From Sphingomonas sp. R647 (GTDB lineage Bacteria; Pseudomonadota; Alphaproteobacteria; Sphingomonadales; Sphingomonadaceae): a stretch of DNA of 64,000 nucleotides. The DNA is taken from the NCBI RefSeq assembly GCF_020177055.1, contig NZ_JAIQXT010000005.1, forward strand, positions 310,001 through 374,000. Direction: 5' to 3'. The notes beneath the pieces were generated by a model. It saw only the letters and a program-made list of their open reading frames with translations. It searched no databases and was not told the origin of the DNA. Shown piece by piece: positions 32,484-43,200 of the stretch (position 1 is its first letter; every line of letters starts with the position of its first letter). Both the position numbers and the translations under genes were made by a program.

Positions 32484-33080
32484 ATGACCATGATTGCCCC
32501 CGCTATCGTCATCGCCGCTGGCGGGGCCGGTCGACGAATGGGCGGAGGCAAGCCCCTCCGCCCACTCGCCGGGCACAGCTTGCTCGACCGGGCGATCGCG
32601 ATTGCGCAGGCCCAGTCCGATTGCATCGCGCTGGCGGTGCGCAAGCCCGACCAGCTTCCGGCAAGCGATCTTCCACTGCTTTGTGATGCCCGACCCGGCA
32701 TCGGCCCGATCAGCGCGCTCGACAGCGGCTTCCGCTTCGCGCGCGCGCAGGGCCGACAGCATCTCCTGCTTATCGGGTGCGACCAGCCCTTCCTGCCCGG
32801 CGATCTGGTTGCCACCTTGACCGCCGCGATCGCCGGGCATGATGTCGCAATGCCTGTGATCAATGAGCACTATCAGCCACTTGCCGCATTATGGCGCGTG
32901 GACCAGCCTGCGTTGGACGCCTATGTGCAGGCGGGCGGCACGTCGCTGTATCGCTTTGCCAGCACCCGCGACCTCATCCCTTTGCAATGGCCCAATGCGC
33001 CCGACGACGATCCATTTGCGAATTTGAACGACCGCGACGCGCTTGCCGACGCCGAGCGACGCCTCACGCGTCCGGCGTAA
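32484..33080 (+). CDS. mobA: molybdenum cofactor guanylyltransferase
   Basis: Encodes 198 residues. The GTP-binding start AIVIAAGGAGRRMGGGKPL and LLIGCDQPFLP are diagnostic. MobA attaches GMP to Mo-molybdopterin to make the bis-MGD form required by NarG. It is convergent with moeA, and their 3' ends overlap by 17 bp. ATG 32484 is used; ATG 32490 is possible. Confidence 0.92.
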   Translation: MTMIAPAIVIAAGGAGRRMGGGKPLRPLAGHSLLDRAIAIAQAQSDCIALAVRKPDQLPASDLPLLCDARPGIGPISALDSGFRFARAQGRQHLLLIGCDQPFLPGDLVATLTAAIAGHDVAMPVINEHYQPLAALWRVDQPALDAYVQAGGTSLYRFASTRDLIPLQWPNAPDDDPFANLNDRDALADAERRLTRPA

Positions 33081-34260
33081 ACGAAAGCGCCGCGACAGCC
33101 TGTCCGCATGGCAAGGCCGGCTGGCCAGCCGGGCACCGGATCAACCATCCGGCCTCGACCAGCGCGTGCTGCGCGCCGCTGTCCTGCATCGCGATCGGGC
33201 GGAGACCGGCATCGTCCCAGCAGGCCCGCACCAGCGTCTCGCGCGATCCGGTCGCACCGAGCGGGGCGGCGAGCGGAAGGTGGCGCCAGCGCAGCAGCTG
33301 CGCCACCGCCTGCCCCTGCAGCGCCGCCAGCAGGGGGAGCAGGAACAGCCGCGCGGTCACCATCGCCGATCCGGGGTTACCCGGCAGACCGACGACCCAT
33401 GTCCCGCGGGCGCGACCGATCCACACCGGCTTGCCCGGCTTGATCGCGACCTTTGCAAACAGCAGGTCCAGACCATGCGGGGCGAACATCGGCCGCGCGA
33501 AATCCCGCTCGCCAACCGATGCCCCGCCGGTCACCACCACCACATCGGCGCCGGCGACTAGCGTAGCGGCCAGTGCCTCCAGCATGTTGAGGTCATCGCC
33601 CCCGGTCGACCGCGTCACGACTTCCCCGCCCGCCTGTTCGACCATCGCGGCAATCCCATGGGTGACGCTGTCCGGGATTGCGTCACTCCGCTGCCAGGCG
33701 CTGCCGGGCGGCGCGAGCTCGTCCCCGGTGCCAAGGATCGCGACCCGAGGCCGGGCATGGACACTCAGCATCGCCCGATCGGCCGCCGCCGCAGCGACCA
33801 TAGCGCGCGGCCCAAGGCGCGTGCCCGCCGCGAGCAGTTCGCTCTCCGCTTCAAAGTCGCTGCCGGCAGCGCGCACATGCCACCCCGGGCCATAGCCGGG
33901 GGCGAAGCGCACCAGGTCGCCGTCACGGGTCGCATATTCCTGCATGATACAGCGGTCGGCGCCGTCGGGCATGGGTGCGCCGGTGAAGATCCGCACCGCT
34001 TCCCCGGCACCGACACAGCCGGCGAACCGCGCGCCCGCCCGGCTTTCGCCGATAAGGCGCAGCGGCGCATCGGGCACCGTGGTCGCGGCGCTCACGGCAT
34101 AGCCATCCATCGCCGCCACGGCGCTGCGGGGCGATGCACTGCGCGCGATCACCGGTGCGGCGAGCACGCGCCCGGCCGCGGCGTGGATCGCCACCTCTTC
34201 GCGCGCCAGCGGCGTCACCGCGTCCGCCAGCAGCGCGAGCGCGGCATCAAGGGTGATCAT
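33064..34260 (-). CDS. moeA: molybdopterin molybdenumtransferase
   Basis: Encodes 398 residues from ATG 34260 (MITLDAALALL). It inserts molybdenum into adenylylated molybdopterin. Motifs: SAVAAMDGYAV near residue 50, VRIFTGAPMPDGAD, the MoaB/Mog-like GGASVGERDF and the FAKVAIKPGKPVW, VGLPGNPGSAMVT stretch. The start overlaps the moaB stop (ATGA). It is the last gene of the nar-moa operon. Confidence 0.95.
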   Translation of the reverse strand: MITLDAALALLADAVTPLAREEVAIHAAAGRVLAAPVIARSASPRSAVAAMDGYAVSAATTVPDAPLRLIGESRAGARFAGCVGAGEAVRIFTGAPMPDGADRCIMQEYATRDGDLVRFAPGYGPGWHVRAAGSDFEAESELLAAGTRLGPRAMVAAAAADRAMLSVHARPRVAILGTGDELAPPGSAWQRSDAIPDSVTHGIAAMVEQAGGEVVTRSTGGDDLNMLEALAATLVAGADVVVVTGGASVGERDFARPMFAPHGLDLLFAKVAIKPGKPVWIGRARGTWVVGLPGNPGSAMVTARLFLLPLLAALQGQAVAQLLRWRHLPLAAPLGATGSRETLVRACWDDAGLRPIAMQDSGAQHALVEAGWLIRCPAGQPALPCGQAVAALSFTPDA

Positions 34261-34793
34261 GCGCAGACATCGCGTAGCCGGGGCAAGGCGCCGGCGATCG
34301 AGCAGGGCCGGTGCCGGCTGTCGAATTCCAGTTCGAGCAGCCCATCCCAGGCATCGCGGCACGCACCGGTCGATCCGGGCACACAGAAGATGAAGGCGTC
34401 GCCCGCCTGCCCCGCAAAGGCGCGCGACTGCATCGTCGCCACCCCGACCGTGGTCAGGCTCTTGGCATGAAACGCAGCGGAAAACCCGTCCATCTCGCGC
34501 CGCAACAACGGCTTGACCGCCTCGGGCGTATTATCGCGCGGCGAAAAGCCCGTGCCGCCGGTGGTCAGGATAATCTCGATCTCCGGCTGCGCCAGCCAGC
34601 GCTGCAACTGCGCGCGGATCGCCGCGATATCGTCGCGCACGATCGCCCGGTCGATCAGTGCATGCCCGGCCCGTTGCAGCCGCTCGACCAGCGTTGCGCC
34701 CGACGTGTCGGTGTCGAGCGTGCGCGTGTCGGAAATGGTCAGCACGGCTATGCCCAGTGTATAGAAGGTCAGGCTCTCGTCAATTCCGGGCAC
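34257..34793 (-). CDS. moaB: MoaB/Mog-type molybdopterin adenylyltransferase
   Basis: Encodes 178 residues. The MoaB/Mog fold is shown by VLTISDTRTLDTDTSG near the start, LTTGGTGFSPRDNTPEAV in the middle, and IFCVPGSTGACRDAWDGLL. It would adenylylate molybdopterin before metal insertion by MoeA. It lies four bases after moaE and overlaps moeA. Confidence 0.93.
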   Translation of the reverse strand: MPGIDESLTFYTLGIAVLTISDTRTLDTDTSGATLVERLQRAGHALIDRAIVRDDIAAIRAQLQRWLAQPEIEIILTTGGTGFSPRDNTPEAVKPLLRREMDGFSAAFHAKSLTTVGVATMQSRAFAGQAGDAFIFCVPGSTGACRDAWDGLLELEFDSRHRPCSIAGALPRLRDVCA

Positions 34794-34796
34794 AAT

Positions 34797-35255
34797 TCAC
34801 TCCTCGATCGGCGCCCAGCGCCGGACATCATCCATGTCGCGCTCGGTCGGCTCGATCCAGCGATCGATTGCCCCTTCCTCCCGCTTCCAAAACACCGCCT
34901 CGGTCTTGAGGCGGTCCATCATATAGTCAGCAGCTTCGAACGCCGCCCGGCGATGGCGGGCCGCGACCGCGACAAACACGATCGCCTCGCCCGGCGCGAT
35001 CCGCCCGTGGCGATGCACCACATCGCTGCGCGTGACCGCGAACCGAGCATGTGCATCGCGCGCAATTTCCCGCATCGAAGCGAGGGTGACGCCGCGATAT
35101 GCCTCCAGCACCAGCGAAGTCACCGCGCCCTCGTGGCCGCTCGCGCGGGCATGGCCGGTGAAACTGACCACCGCGCCCTCCTCTGCCGCCGCGCAACCGA
35201 AGGCCGCGAGCCGCGCCGCAGGATCAAACGCGGCCTCGGCAAGTTCGACTGCCAT
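34797..35255 (-). CDS. moaE: molybdopterin synthase large subunit
   Basis: Encodes 152 residues. With MoaD it transfers sulfur to cyclic pyranopterin. Family features: VVSFTGHARASGHEG, LEAYRGVTLASM, HRHGRIAPGEAIVFVAVAARHR read in parts, and the active-site lysine region TEAVFWKREEG. It starts two bases after moaD. Confidence 0.94.
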   Translation of the reverse strand: MAVELAEAAFDPAARLAAFGCAAAEEGAVVSFTGHARASGHEGAVTSLVLEAYRGVTLASMREIARDAHARFAVTRSDVVHRHGRIAPGEAIVFVAVAARHRRAAFEAADYMMDRLKTEAVFWKREEGAIDRWIEPTERDMDDVRRWAPIEE

Positions 35256-35257
35256 GA

Positions 35258-35530
35258 TCAGCCCCCCGACACCGGCGGAAACAGCGCGACCAGGTCGCCA
35301 GGTCGCACGATCGTCTGATCTGGAACGATCGTTTCGTTGATGCAGGCGCGGATGCGCCCCCGTTCAAGCGCCGGCAACAGCGCCGGAAAGCCCTGAACCA
35401 GCCGTGCGACCAGTTCGGGCACCGACAGCCCCGGGGCGGGAATGCCGATGCTGACCGATCGGCCGCAGGGATCGGCAAGGCGGCCGCACAATTCGACAGT
35501 AATCCGGGCGTCACCCGTCGTGGTAGTCAT
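35258..35530 (-). CDS. moaD: molybdopterin synthase sulfur carrier
   Basis: Encodes 90 residues of beta-grasp type ending in the required Gly-Gly (ALFPPVSGG). The C-terminal glycine carries a thiocarboxylate for MoaE. It starts three bases after moaA and precedes moaE. Confidence 0.92.
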   Translation of the reverse strand: MTTTTGDARITVELCGRLADPCGRSVSIGIPAPGLSVPELVARLVQGFPALLPALERGRIRACINETIVPDQTIVRPGDLVALFPPVSGG

Positions 35531-35533
35531 CGG

Positions 35534-36556
35534 TCAGCCTCCGATCGATGCAAGATGAGGAGTAGCACCGCTATCGCCGGCGTGCAGCCGATGCGCCGGA
35601 GCCTTGGTGGCAACCAGCCCCCGTATCCGCGCGAGCAGCGCCGCCGGATCGTCCCCGGTCAGCTGCGGCCGCAGGTCGATGCCGCCATCGCCGAACAGGC
35701 ACAGATGGAGCCGTCCGTCGGACGACAGCCGTAGCCGGTTGCAGCTCGCGCAGAAATCCTGCGAATAGGGCGCAATGATTCCGATCCGACCCTTGGCGGA
35801 GGGATGCCCCAATTCGATCGCGGGCCCCGCGCCGGGCTGGCGGGGCAGTCGCGTCCAGCCCGAAACTTCGAGCCGATCGATCACCGTCTGGCCCGCGACA
35901 TGGCGCGCGGCGAAGAATGCGGCATTGTCGTTGGTCCGCATCACTTCGATGAAGCGCAGCGACAGATCGCGGCTGGCGACGAAATCGACCATCGCCTCCA
36001 GCTCATCGTCGTTGATGCCGCGCATCAGCACGGCGTTGAGCTTGATGCTTTCGAACCCCGCCGCCTGCGCCGCGTCCACACCGCGCAGGATGTCGGCAAG
36101 CCGGTCATGGCCGGTGATCGCGGCAAACCGAGCCGGATCGAGCGAATCAACGCTGATGTTGATCGCGCTGATCCCGCAATCGCGCCACGCCTGCGCGCGC
36201 TCAGCCAGCCGATAGCCGTTCGTGGTCATTGCCACCCGACGGATTCCGGGCACTGCCGCCACCGTCCGCGCCACCGCATCGAAATCACGGCGCAGCGTCG
36301 GCTCGCCCCCGGTCAGCCGCACTTTCCACAAGCCCAGCGCCGCAAATGCTGTGACCGCCCGTCCGATCTCGTCTGGCGACAGTTCCACCGGGCGGTTGCA
36401 CGGCCGACGATAGCCGTCGGGCAGACAATAGGTGCAGCTGAAATTGCAGACATCGGTAAGCGATAGGCGCAGATATTCGAAACGCCGACCGATTCCGTCG
36501 CGCAGCGGCGGGGCGAGCGACAACAGGTCGGGCTGCCGGGCGCGAAGGTCAGTCAC
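35534..36556 (-). CDS. moaA: GTP 3',8-cyclase
   Basis: Encodes 340 residues from GTG 36556, which overlaps the PPIase stop as GTGA; an upstream extension is open but lies inside that gene. It is a radical-SAM enzyme that starts molybdenum-cofactor synthesis from GTP. The N-terminal cluster is C37-x3-C41-x2-C44 (DVCNFSCTYCLPDG), the second cluster lies in FCASCNRLRLSSDGRLHLC, and the C-terminus is the expected GG. The companion moaC is not in this window. Confidence 0.95.
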   Translation of the reverse strand: MTDLRARQPDLLSLAPPLRDGIGRRFEYLRLSLTDVCNFSCTYCLPDGYRRPCNRPVELSPDEIGRAVTAFAALGLWKVRLTGGEPTLRRDFDAVARTVAAVPGIRRVAMTTNGYRLAERAQAWRDCGISAINISVDSLDPARFAAITGHDRLADILRGVDAAQAAGFESIKLNAVLMRGINDDELEAMVDFVASRDLSLRFIEVMRTNDNAAFFAARHVAGQTVIDRLEVSGWTRLPRQPGAGPAIELGHPSAKGRIGIIAPYSQDFCASCNRLRLSSDGRLHLCLFGDGGIDLRPQLTGDDPAALLARIRGLVATKAPAHRLHAGDSGATPHLASIGG

Positions 36557-37365
36557 TGGACCAGCGGCCCGTCCGCGATCGGCAGTGCGACGCCCTCGAC
36601 CGTCACCTGGCTGGCCAGGATCGACAGATATTGGGCCATCGCCTTGCGGTAGCTTGCTTCCTCCAGATAGGCGCGGATCGACGCCTCGACCGCCTCGAAC
36701 GGCAATTGGCGCCCCTCGACCCGCCGTCCGGCACGGACTACATGGACGCCAAAGCGTGTGCGGACCGGTTCGGGACACAATTCCCCCTCGCCCAGCGCGA
36801 GCAACGCGGCTTCGAATTCAGCAACGGTCTGCCCCTTGCCGATCTGCCCCAGATTGCCGCCATGCTCCTTGGACGGACAGGCGGAGCGGCTGCGGGCGAG
36901 CTCGCCGAAACAGCCGGGCTCGGCCTGGATCTTGCGGATCGCCATCCGCGCATCGCCAACCGCAAGGCTATAGGCAAAGCTGTCGTCCGGACTGGCCGAA
37001 AACAGGATATGTTCAGCCTCGACCAGCGTATCGCTGGTGAAACGGTCGCGATGCCGGTCATAGAAGCGGCGCGCCTCCGGCTCGGTCGCGACCGGAACCG
37101 CAACCTCCTGCTCCAGCAAGGCGTCGATCCGCGCATCATCCTCGGCCAACGCCCGCCCCTGTGCATCGCTGCGCTCGGTCGCAGCAATGCCCAGCCGGTC
37201 GGCCTCGACCAGCAGCAGCTGGCGGATTGCGAGCGCCTCGGCCGCCTCGCGCCACGCGGTTTCGGCGTCGGGCGCGGGATGGTTCTGCGCCTCCGCCGCG
37301 ATCGCGGCTTCGGGAATTTCCACCCCCGCGACCCGCACCGGGCGGCGTTCCAGCACCTCATCCAT
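36553..37365 (-). CDS. parvulin-type peptidyl-prolyl isomerase of the nar operon
   Basis: Encodes 270 residues with no signal peptide, so it is probably cytoplasmic. An N-terminal helical chaperone part is followed by a PpiC rotamase domain at about residues 120-225 (VEAEHILFSA, GELARSRSACPSKEHGGNLG, RTRFGVHVVRAGRR). It overlaps narI by 8 bp and moaA by 4. The same nar-PpiC-moaA order is known from Pseudomonas aeruginosa. It probably helps fold or mature NarGH. Confidence 0.9.
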   Translation of the reverse strand: MDEVLERRPVRVAGVEIPEAAIAAEAQNHPAPDAETAWREAAEALAIRQLLLVEADRLGIAATERSDAQGRALAEDDARIDALLEQEVAVPVATEPEARRFYDRHRDRFTSDTLVEAEHILFSASPDDSFAYSLAVGDARMAIRKIQAEPGCFGELARSRSACPSKEHGGNLGQIGKGQTVAEFEAALLALGEGELCPEPVRTRFGVHVVRAGRRVEGRQLPFEAVEASIRAYLEEASYRKAMAQYLSILASQVTVEGVALPIADGPLVQ

Positions 37366-38059
37366 GGCTGAGGTTCCTGCGCGAACGGACGATCTGGTAG
37401 CCGCCGCGCCACAGATAGCGCACCGGCGCGCTCAACATGTGGACCAGCCGGGTGAACGGAAACAGCAGGAAGATCGTCAGGCCCAGAAAGATATGGACGC
37501 GGAAGATCCAGTGCGATCCATCGAGAAACAGCGAGGCGGTCGGGTTGAAGGTGAAAATCCCATTCGCCCAGCTCATGAACCGCACCATCTGCTCGCCATT
37601 CATATGGCCGAGCGAAATCGGCACGGTCGCCAGGCCGAGCGCAAGCTGGAGCCACAGCAGCGCCAGGATTCCGGTATCGGCAAAGGTCGAATGTTTGCGG
37701 ATGCGCGCGTCGAACAGCCGGCGATGCAGCAGCATCGACGCACCGATGAACGAGATAATGCCCGCCGTCCCGCCGCCGAACACTGCCAGCGCCTGTTTCC
37801 ATTCGTGGCGAACATAGAAGCTGTCGAATACCCAGATCGGCACGAGCAGGCCGACGATATGGCCGAACAATACGAACAGCACGCCGACATGGAACAATAC
37901 CGATCCGATCATGAGCTGCTTGCGCCGGAGCAACTGGCTGGAGCCGGTCCGCCAGCTATAGGGCTCGCGGTCGAACCGCATGATCGATCCGATCGCCAGC
38001 ACCGACAGCGCGATATAGGGGTAGATGCCGAACAGAAGGTGGTTGAGAAAGGTGTCCAT
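37358..38059 (-). CDS. narI: respiratory nitrate reductase gamma subunit (cytochrome b)
   Basis: Encodes 233 residues with about five membrane helices (YIALSVLAIGSIMRFD, VLFHVGVLFVLFGHIVGLL, GIISFIGASMLL, LALLWLQLALGL, IFLGLTIFLLFPFTRLVH). Histidines within helices serve as ligands for the two b hemes. It takes electrons from quinol and passes them to NarH. It lies 3 bp after narJ. Confidence 0.95.
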   Translation of the reverse strand: MDTFLNHLLFGIYPYIALSVLAIGSIMRFDREPYSWRTGSSQLLRRKQLMIGSVLFHVGVLFVLFGHIVGLLVPIWVFDSFYVRHEWKQALAVFGGGTAGIISFIGASMLLHRRLFDARIRKHSTFADTGILALLWLQLALGLATVPISLGHMNGEQMVRFMSWANGIFTFNPTASLFLDGSHWIFRVHIFLGLTIFLLFPFTRLVHMLSAPVRYLWRGGYQIVRSRRNLSHG

Positions 38060-38062
38060 GGC

Positions 38063-38767
38063 TCAGCTCCTGGGTGCCGGGTGGGCAGCAAGGGGGGCGC
38101 GCATCCGGTCAAGGATCGCGCTGACCTGCGGGCAGGCGGCGTTGGGGTCGGGCGCGGCGTCGGCGGTGAAGCGAATTTCCTCCTCCTCCCACTGCGCATC
38201 GAGGGTTTCGAGGTCCTGCGGATCCTCGACCGGCGGCAGCGCGTTGCGCGCCTCCGCGTCCATCTCGATCCCCGCAATGTCGCACAGCAGCGCGAATACC
38301 GGGGCATAATCGGAACCGCGCGCCTCAAGCCGGGCGGCAAGCGCGATCAGCACGACGCCGGGTTCGGCGAGCGTTTCGCGCGCCACCGCGTCGGGCAGGG
38401 TCGAGCAATAGTCGAGGAACAGCGGCAGATAATCGGGCAGCTCATTCCCCTCCGGCTCAAGCCCGGCGTCGAGATAACGCGCGCGCAGATCGACCATCGC
38501 CTGCCCACGGTCGCGGCTTTCGCCATGAACATGTTCGAACAGGTGCAGGCTGTGCGCCCGGCCCCGGTCGAACAACTCGACATAGACTTCCTGCACCGCA
38601 TAGATGTCGTCGGTGGCGAGGCGGTTCAGCAGCGGATCGAGCCGGGCCAGCGCCGCCGCCGGTACCGCCGGGTCCGCCGCCAGCCGCGCGCGCAACTCGC
38701 CCGCCACCGCCTGTAGTTCGAGCGAGGGATATTGCAGCAGCAGCGAGATCAGATGGAGCGCGCGCAT
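38063..38767 (-). CDS. narJ: nitrate reductase assembly chaperone
   Basis: Encodes 234 residues of the TorD/NarJ group. It begins MRALHLISLLLQYPS and contains ELFDRGRAHSLHLFEHVHGESRDRG, read in parts, which is the conserved NarJ signature. It binds NarG and aids insertion of the molybdenum cofactor and Fe-S centre. It shares one base with narH. Confidence 0.94.
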   Translation of the reverse strand: MRALHLISLLLQYPSLELQAVAGELRARLAADPAVPAAALARLDPLLNRLATDDIYAVQEVYVELFDRGRAHSLHLFEHVHGESRDRGQAMVDLRARYLDAGLEPEGNELPDYLPLFLDYCSTLPDAVARETLAEPGVVLIALAARLEARGSDYAPVFALLCDIAGIEMDAEARNALPPVEDPQDLETLDAQWEEEEIRFTADAAPDPNAACPQVSAILDRMRAPLAAHPAPRS

Positions 38768-40293
38768 CAGAACACCTCCGTCGGGGTCTGGAGCTTCTTG
38801 CGCGCCGGCGCGCCGAACAGATTGGCCGAGCTGCTGCCGCCCGAACAGCCATTGCCGAACGAAAAGCCGCAGCTGCCCTTTTCCTCGAACATGTCCTCGG
38901 CATCCTCGCGATGGCCGGTCGGAATGACAAAACGGTCTTCATAGTCCGCCAGCGCCATCACCTTGTACATCTCCTCGATCTGGGCACCGGTGAGCCCGAC
39001 CGCCTCGGCGATAGCTTCGTTGCGCACCCCCTCGACCGTCTTGGCGCGCATATAGCCGCGCATCGCCAGCATCCGCTCAAGGCACAGCGCCACCGGCTCC
39101 TCGGCGCCTGCGGTAAGCAGGTTGGCGAGATATTTGAGCGGGATACGCAACGATCGCACATCGGGCATATTGTTGTTCACCGAAATCTGCCCAGCGCTCG
39201 CCGCCGCGTTGATCGGCGAGAGTGGCGGCACGTACCAGACCATCGGCAGCGTGCGATATTCAGGGTGGAGCGGGAAGGCGACCTTCCACTCCATCGCCAT
39301 CTTCCACACCGGCGAATGCCGCGCGGCCTCCAGCCACGCTTCGGGCACGCCGTCCTTGCGCGCCTGCGCGATCACCGCCGGGTCATTGGGGTCGAGAAAG
39401 ATGTCGAGCTGCGCCTGATACAGATCCTCGACATTCTCCGCGCTGGCCGCCTCCTCGATGCGGTCGGCGTCATAGAGCATCACGCCGAGATAGCGGATGC
39501 GCCCGACACAGGTTTCGCTGCACACCGTCGGCTGCCCCGCCTCGATGCGCGGATAGCAGAAGATGCACTTTTCCGATTTGCCGGTTTTCCAGTTGTAATA
39601 GATCTTCTTGTACGGACAGCCCGACACGCACATGCGCCAGCCGCGGCACGCCTCCTGGTCGATCAGGACGATGCCGTCCTCATCACGCTTGTAGATCGCG
39701 CCCGACGGGCATGCCGCAACGCAGGTCGGGTTGAGGCAATGTTCGCACAGCCGCGGCAGATACATCATGAAGGTATTTTCGAACTGGCCGTAAATCTCCT
39801 TCTGGACCCCTTCGAAATTATAGTCCTGCGAGCGCTTGGAGAATTCGCCGCCCAGGATCTCCTCCCAGTTCGGGCCCCATTCGATCTTCTCCATCCGTTC
39901 GCCCGAAATCAGGCTGCGTGGGCGGGCAGTCGGAAATGCCTTACTCTCGCCCGCCTGCTGAAGATGGGCGTAGTCGAAGGTGAAGGGTTCGTAATAATCG
40001 TCGATTTCGGGCAGGTCCGGGTTAGCGAAGATCTTCGCCAGCAGCCGCCACTTGCCGCCCATTTTGGGCCGGATCGACCCGCCGGCCGTGCGCACCCAAC
40101 CGCCGTTCCAGCGCTTCTGATTCTCCCAATCCTTGGGATAGCCGATGCCCGGCTTGGTCTCGACATTGTTGAACCAGGCGTATTCCATGCCCTCGCGGCT
40201 GGTCCACACATTCTTGCACGTTACCGAGCAGGTGTGACAGCCAATGCACTTGTCGAGGTTCAGGACCTTGCCGATCTGCGCGCGGATTTTCAT
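38767..40293 (-). CDS. narH: respiratory nitrate reductase beta subunit
   Basis: Encodes 508 residues. The first ferredoxin-like cluster has C16, C19, C22 and C26 (CIGCHTCSVTC). Further clusters follow (CEHCLNPTCVAACPSG, ACRGWRMCVSGCPYKKIYYN); the tryptophan in CRGWRMC is typical of the [3Fe-4S] site. It forms the electron path from NarI to NarG on the cytoplasmic side. The start overlaps narG by 4 bp. Confidence 0.97.
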   Translation of the reverse strand: MKIRAQIGKVLNLDKCIGCHTCSVTCKNVWTSREGMEYAWFNNVETKPGIGYPKDWENQKRWNGGWVRTAGGSIRPKMGGKWRLLAKIFANPDLPEIDDYYEPFTFDYAHLQQAGESKAFPTARPRSLISGERMEKIEWGPNWEEILGGEFSKRSQDYNFEGVQKEIYGQFENTFMMYLPRLCEHCLNPTCVAACPSGAIYKRDEDGIVLIDQEACRGWRMCVSGCPYKKIYYNWKTGKSEKCIFCYPRIEAGQPTVCSETCVGRIRYLGVMLYDADRIEEAASAENVEDLYQAQLDIFLDPNDPAVIAQARKDGVPEAWLEAARHSPVWKMAMEWKVAFPLHPEYRTLPMVWYVPPLSPINAAASAGQISVNNNMPDVRSLRIPLKYLANLLTAGAEEPVALCLERMLAMRGYMRAKTVEGVRNEAIAEAVGLTGAQIEEMYKVMALADYEDRFVIPTGHREDAEDMFEEKGSCGFSFGNGCSGGSSSANLFGAPARKKLQTPTEVF

Positions 40294-43200
40294 GCTGCTG
40301 TCTCCCCGTCGGCCAGCGCGCCTTCGAGCCAGTCGACTTTGTGCAATTTTCGGACGATGACATATTCGTCGCGGTTGGAACCGACGGTCCCATAATAGTT
40401 GAAGCCATAGGCAAGTTGGACATAGCCGCCGATCATGTGCGTCGGCTTCAGCACCGCGCGGGTCACCGAATTGTGGATACCGCCGCGCTGACCGGTCAGC
40501 GGCGATCCGGGCACGTTGGTGATCTTCTCCTGCGCATGATACATGAACAGGGTGCCTTCCTTCATCCGCTGCGACACGACCACGCGGGCGACCAGCGCGC
40601 CATTGCTGTTGAAGGTTTCGACCCAGTCATTGTCGACCAGCCCCGCCTTGGCCGCATCCACCTCGCTCATCCACACGATCGGTCCGCCGCGCGACAGCGT
40701 CAGCATCAGCAGATTGTCGGTATAGGTCGAATGGATGCCCCATTTCTGGTGCGGGGTGATGAAGTTGAGGATGACGTGCGGCGCGTCCTTCGCGATGTCG
40801 AGCATCGGCTTGACCGCCTTGGTATCGATCGGCGGGCGATAGACGCAAAAGCCCTCGCCAAAGGCGCGCATCCATTTGTGGTCCTGATAGAGCTGCTGCC
40901 GCCCGGTCAGCGTGCGCCACGGGATCAGCTCGTGGACGTTGGTATAGCCGGCATTGTAGCAGACATGCTCGCTCTCCAGCCCCGACCAGGTCGGTGAGGA
41001 GATGATCTTGCGCGGCTGGGCCTGGATGTCGCGGAACCGGATTTTCTCCTCTTCCTTCGGCAGCGCGAGATGGGTGTGGTCGCGACCGGTCTTCCTGGAA
41101 AGTGCGGCCCATGCCTTGACCGCGACCTCGCCATTGGTTTCGGGCGCGAGCATCAGGATCACCTCGGCCGCGTCGATCGCGGTTTCGATCTGCGGCATCC
41201 CCGTGGCGGGCCCTGCTTCGAGCACCGGCCCGTTGAGCGCGCGGAGATTGGCGACTTCATGGTCGGTGTTCCAGCCGATCCCCTTGCCGCCATTGCCGAG
41301 CGATTCCATCAGCGGCCCCAGCGCAGTGAAGCGTTTGTAGAGATTGGGATAGTCGCGCTCGACCACGGCCACGGTCGCCATTGTCTTGCCCGGAATCGGC
41401 TCGACCTGCCCCAGCCCCCAGTCTGCAACGTCATATGGTTGGGCAATCTCGTTCGGGCTGTCATGCTGGATCGGGGTCAGCACCACATCCTGCTCGACAC
41501 CGAGCACTTCGGGCGCGATCTCCGAGAATTTCTTGGCGAGCCCCTTGTAGATGTCCCAGTCGCTGCGCGATTCCCACACCGGATCGACCGCCGCCGAGAG
41601 CGGGTGGATGAACGGGTGCATGTCCGACGTGTTCAGATCGTCCTTCTCGTACCAGCTCGCGGTCGGCAGGACGATGTCGGAATAGACGCAGGTGGTGGAC
41701 ATGCGGAAGTCGAGCGTCACCAGCAGGTCGAGCTTCCCCTTGGGCGCCTCGTCATGCCATTTGACCTCCTTGGGCTTCTGCGCGCCGGTTTCGCCCAGAT
41801 CCTTCCCCTGAACGCCATGCGCGGTGCCGAGCAGGTGCTTGAGGAAATATTCGTGGCCCTTGCCCGACGAGCCGAGCAGGTTCGAGCGCCACACGAACAT
41901 GTTGCGTGGCCAGTTGGCGGGATCGTCCGGGTCGAAGCAGGACAGTTCCAGCTCGCCGGACTTGAGCGCATCTGCGACATAGTCCTTCGCATCCTTGCCG
42001 CTGGCCTTGACCGCCTTCCCCACCTCAAGCGGGTTGGTCTTGAGCTGCGGCGCCGACGGCAGCCAGCCCATGCGTTCGGCCCGCGCATTATAGTCGATCA
42101 GGCTGGCGTCCCAGTCGCCATCGGGAGCGGTCGGCGACAGGATCTCGTCCACGCCCAGCGTCTCGTAGCGCCACTGATCGGTATGGGCGTAGAAGAAGCT
42201 GGTGGAGTTCATGTGCCGCGGCGGGCGGTTCCAGTCGAGGGCGAAGGCAAGCGCGGTCCAGCCGGTCTGCGGGCGCAGCTTTTCCTGGCCTACATAATGC
42301 GACCAGCCGCCGCCCGACTGGCCGACACAGCCGCACATCACCAGCAAGTTGATGATCCCGCGATAGTTCATATCCATATGGTACCAGTGGTTGAGACCGG
42401 CCCCCAGGATCACCATCGACTTGCCCTTGGTCGCTTCGGCATTGCTCGCAAATTCGCGTGCGACGGTGATGATATGATCGGCCGGGACGCCGGTGATCCG
42501 CTCCGCCCAGGCTGGGGTATAAGGGACCATCTCCCCATAATCGCGCGCGACATGTTCGCCGCCCAGTCCGCGGTCGAGGCCGTAATTGGCGCAGAACAGG
42601 TCGAACACTGTCGCGACATAGGCCTTGCCGCCCTTGAGCTGCATCTGACGCACCGGCACCCGGCGACGCAGGACGCTCGGATGATCGGTGCCCTGAAAAT
42701 GATCATGTTCGCGATTCCCGAAATAGGGAAAGGCGACGTCGATCACTTCATCGTGATGGCGTTCGAGAATGTTGGTGAGACGCAGCTTGGTCGCATTGCC
42801 GCGTCCGTCGCGTTCCTCGAGATTCCATTTGCCTTCTTCGCCCCAGCGGAACCCGGCCGAACCGGACGGGACGACGACCTCATCGGCGATGTCGTCGATC
42901 GCGACCGTCTTCCAATCCGGGTTGTTCGCCTCGGCCAGGTCATCCAGGAAGTCGGCGGCACGCAACAGATTTTCCGGGACCCACGCGCCATCCTTTTCAA
43001 CGAGGCGCACCAGCATCGGCATGTCGGAATATTTGCGGCAGTAATCCTCGAAATATTCGGCCTGCCGGTCGAGATGATATTCGCGCAGGATGACATGGCC
43101 CATCGCCATGGCAAGCGCCGCATCGGTGCCCTGTTTCGGGTTCAGCCACAGGTCGGCGAACTTGGTCGCCTCGGCATAGTCGGGGCTGACCACGGCAACC